From the NCBI RefSeq assembly GCF_016862115.1, contig NZ_BOMI01000057.1:1-64000 (forward strand): a DNA stretch of 64,000 nt, in the 5' to 3' direction. The notes beneath the pieces were generated by a model that was given only the letters and a program-made list of their open reading frames with translations, did not search any database and had not been told where the DNA came from. Source of the stretch: Paractinoplanes deccanensis. GTDB lineage: Bacteria > Actinomycetota > Actinomycetes > Mycobacteriales > Micromonosporaceae. The translations under genes and the position numbers were made by a program. Numbering within the stretch: position 1 is the first letter of the stretch; each line of letters begins with the position of its first letter. This document shows positions 63,361 through 64,000 of this stretch, one piece after another.

Positions 63361-64000
63361 TCAGTGCGTGGCGGAGACCGCCACGTCGAAGACGTGCATG
63401 ATGCCCTTGTCGGTGGACTCGGGCAGGATCACGGCGTCGACGGTCTTCGTGGTGTCGAGGGTGGCGGGGGTGGTGGCGAAGACGCGGAAGGTGCCCGTGC
63501 CCGCCGTGCCGTTGGCGTTGTTGCGGCCGTTCAGGGTGATCAGGGCCGTGGGGTCGGCCGCGGCCCAGTCGGCGAACGTGACGGGGACCTGCTGGGTCGT
63601 CCTGTCCGTGTAGACGACGGTCGCCGTGCCGGTGGCCGGGCCGTTGGTGGACAGGCCGAGGAACGACACGGCGGTGGCCGGGCGGTTCGGCAGGTCGACG
63701 CGCTGGCCGTGCGGGATCCAGTTGTCGGGGGTGCCGGGCTCGGCGGTGGGCCAGGTGAAGGCGATCCCGGTGTCACTAAGCGGCAGCGACGCGCCGGGAG
63801 TGGCGCCCGCGGCGGCCAGGGCCTCGCGGGAGAACGACCAGTCGCTCAGGTCCATCGAGCCGAGGTTGCCCTTGCCGTCGGGGGTGGTGCCCACGTTGTT
63901 GCGGGCGTCGGACCCCTGGGTGTACGAGGGCGGCACGTCCTTGGCCGCCGTGCCCCACGTGCCCGGCGTGGCCGCCATCGTGAAGTCGAGCCGGCCGCCG
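63361..64000 (-). CDS. Secreted GH92-like hydrolase, C-terminal part (runs off the window)
   Basis: The frame is open to the window edge; at least 213 residues of the C-terminus are present. GGRLDFTMAATPGTWGTA resembles the end of the GH92 alpha-1,2-mannosidase catalytic domain. A beta-sandwich domain follows (WSFSREALAAAGATPGASLP, VSFLGLSTNGPATGTATVVY), as in NPCBM-like modules of exported glycosidases. The actual start lies outside. The enzyme assignment rests on the short catalytic tail only. Confidence 0.6.
   Translation of the reverse strand, partial: GGRLDFTMAATPGTWGTAAKDVPPSYTQGSDARNNVGTTPDGKGNLGSMDLSDWSFSREALAAAGATPGASLPLSDTGIAFTWPTAEPGTPDNWIPHGQRVDLPNRPATAVSFLGLSTNGPATGTATVVYTDRTTQQVPVTFADWAAADPTALITLNGRNNANGTAGTGTFRVFATTPATLDTTKTVDAVILPESTDKGIMHVFDVAVSATH

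Overview
This is a very high-GC actinobacterial chromosome segment: GTG and TTG starts are common, operons are joined by ATGA/GTGA overlaps, and many products are secreted proteins or lipoproteins. Gene content (LAxTG surface protein, choice-of-anchor M proteins, STAND regulators, GGDEF/EAL protein, GH92-like hydrolase) points to the order Micromonosporales or a relative; the genus is inference. I see no rRNA, tRNA, CRISPR array, phage or secondary-metabolite assembly line.

Region 1 (0.2-17.2 kb) is a hydantoin-type catabolic locus. A seven-gene plus-strand run encodes an ABM-like protein, a complete sugar/nucleoside-type ABC importer, a degenerate HyuA homologue, a DUF917 (S-methylthiohydantoin desulfurase family) protein and a PucR regulator. 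It is flanked by two minus-strand HyuA-HyuB pairs. The left pair is followed by a metal-dependent amidohydrolase. Most genes overlap by 4 nt, so each block looks like one transcription unit. The substrate is probably a cyclic amide or a purine/hydantoin-like compound that is imported, ring-opened and hydrolysed.

Region 2 (17.3-38.6 kb) is mixed housekeeping and accessory content: a short M17 peptidase, a chloroperoxidase-like hydrolase, a class I aldolase, a PLD-family protein, AraC-type regulators, an EamA exporter, a GGDEF-EAL protein, lipoproteins, a UGT-type glycosyltransferase, HAD, DUF5996, BlaI and DedA proteins, and a PDZ-less HtrA-like protease. It also holds a frameshifted XRE regulator pseudogene and a truncated cyclophilin-like gene. 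At 38.7-39.8 kb there is a three-gene operon of small unknown membrane proteins.

Region 3 (40.0-50.9 kb) is the most striking. It is a zinc-starvation locus of the 'anchored repeat ABC transporter' type. Cysteine-free ribosomal proteins L31 and L33 sit at its two ends. Between them lie a ZnuABC-like importer whose binding protein carries an inserted surface-repeat module, four further secreted or membrane-anchored choice-of-anchor M proteins (one with an LAxTG sortase signal, one with a WxL-like tail) and a DUF916 protein. Three Zur-box-like sequences lie at the expected promoters. A 520-bp array of GGAACGGA-N4-TCCGTTCC inverted repeats separates the permease gene from the L31 gene. I regard this locus as the best candidate for an under-described system: an extracellular zinc-scavenging surface apparatus.

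Region 4 (50.9-64.0 kb) starts with an Opp/Dpp-type peptide importer directly downstream of L33. It continues with a secreted M1-family metallopeptidase, a STAND/NB-ARC regulator coupled to an epimerase, an SDR and a divergent XRE regulator, a dead IS5-type element of about 0.5 kb with 15-bp inverted ends, an orphan Imm53-type immunity gene, and the C-terminal part of a secreted GH92-like hydrolase that runs off the window edge.
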